DNA of 21,434 nt from UMGS1519 sp963621885 (lineage in GTDB: Bacteria; Actinomycetota; Coriobacteriia; Coriobacteriales; Eggerthellaceae): positions 1-21,434 of the forward strand of contig CAVFFT010000011.1 in assembly GCA_963621885.1 (NCBI GenBank), written 5' to 3'. The first letter of the stretch is position 1, and every line of letters starts with the position of its first letter. The translations under genes and the position numbers were made by a program. Under the pieces are notes generated by a model that ran no database searches, was not told the DNA's origin, and saw nothing but the letters and a program-made list of their open reading frames with translations. Positions 21,200 to 21,434 of the stretch are shown here, piece by piece.

Positions 21200-21434
21200 A
21201 TGGAACGGACATCCTATTCGCTTAAGACGCTTCACAGTGGCCTGGTGGCAGGATTTGCCGCCTTCGTCCTGGCGCTGAGCTTTGCGACCGTGAACACGAC
21301 ATCCGCGTTTGCGGATGAAAGCGCTGCTGATACGACGGGCTCTGTGGCGGCGGCGAGTGCGGCTTCGGGCGAATCGGCCGCGACTACGGCGGCGGCCTCG
21401 ACGGGTTCGAACACGACGACTGGCGCTGCTGAAG
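21200..21434 (+). CDS. Secreted protein, N-terminal part (runs off window)
   Basis: Only the first 78 codons are in the window. ATG 21200 follows GAAGGAGGA (21187-21195) and lies 21 nt after the amidase stop, so the two are probably co-transcribed. The N-terminus is a long signal peptide with a hydrophobic core (about 14-30), likely cleaved after SAFA (about residue 38). It is followed by an Ala/Ser/Thr/Gly-rich tract like the linker of the gene before. The catalytic or binding part is outside the window. By analogy it may be a second wall-active or lectin-bearing exported protein, but that is inference; the visible sequence proves only export and a low-complexity linker. Confidence 0.8.
   Translation, partial: MERTSYSLKTLHSGLVAGFAAFVLALSFATVNTTSAFADESAADTTGSVAAASAASGESAATTAAASTGSNTTTGAAE

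Overview
The window is about 60% G+C and comes from a Gram-positive high-GC bacterium. The order uvrC-rapZ-yvcK-whiA followed by gap-pgk-tpiA-secG is the conserved actinobacterial arrangement. The Coriobacteriia, probably a gut Eggerthellaceae-type organism, fit best: ferredoxin-fused aldo/keto reductase, DegV, an FUSC membrane protein, and a secreted amidase with a Thr/Ala/Ser linker and lectin-like repeats. The class is inferred from gene order and protein style, not from a marker gene. All confident genes lie on the + strand.

Layout. (1) 1-58 is the terminator of a gene outside the window. (2) 267-5293 is a tight operon of uvrC (repair nuclease), rapZ (nucleotide-binding regulator), yvcK (gluconeogenesis/cell-envelope factor) and whiA (DNA-binding regulator), with joins of -4 to +1 nt. 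(3) 5504-9729 is a lower-glycolysis block, gap, pgk, tpiA and gpmA. It has its own promoter with a palindromic operator candidate and an intrinsic terminator between pgk and tpiA. gpmA sits where many actinobacteria go straight from tpiA to secG. (4) secG, with its own promoter, closes the block. (5) tRNA-Leu(GAG), then a two-helix membrane protein of unknown function, then tRNA-Gly(GCC), tRNA-Cys(GCA) and tRNA-Val(GAC) with interspersed promoters and terminators. (6) 11945-18504 is an accessory region: aldo/keto reductase with two [4Fe-4S] motifs, a YefM-YoeB type toxin-antitoxin pair, a MarR regulator, a DegV fatty-acid-binding protein, a lipoprotein and an FUSC family membrane protein. (7) 18809 to the end holds a 789-residue secreted cell-wall amidase with three lectin-like domains, then the start of a second secreted protein of similar style that runs off the window.

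The genes themselves are mostly recognisable families. The most striking material is regulatory and repetitive: a doubled paired-palindrome operator in front of yefM-yoeB, a 28-bp palindrome holding the marR -35 box, a probable leaderless start for uvrC, in-frame simple-repeat expansions inside uvrC (15-bp unit) and degV (9-bp phase), a 32-bp tandem duplication that supplies the whiA stop codon, and a cluster of repeat-built hairpins between gpmA and secG. I did not find a clear wholly new multi-gene system. No CRISPR array, insertion sequence, rRNA or prophage is visible.
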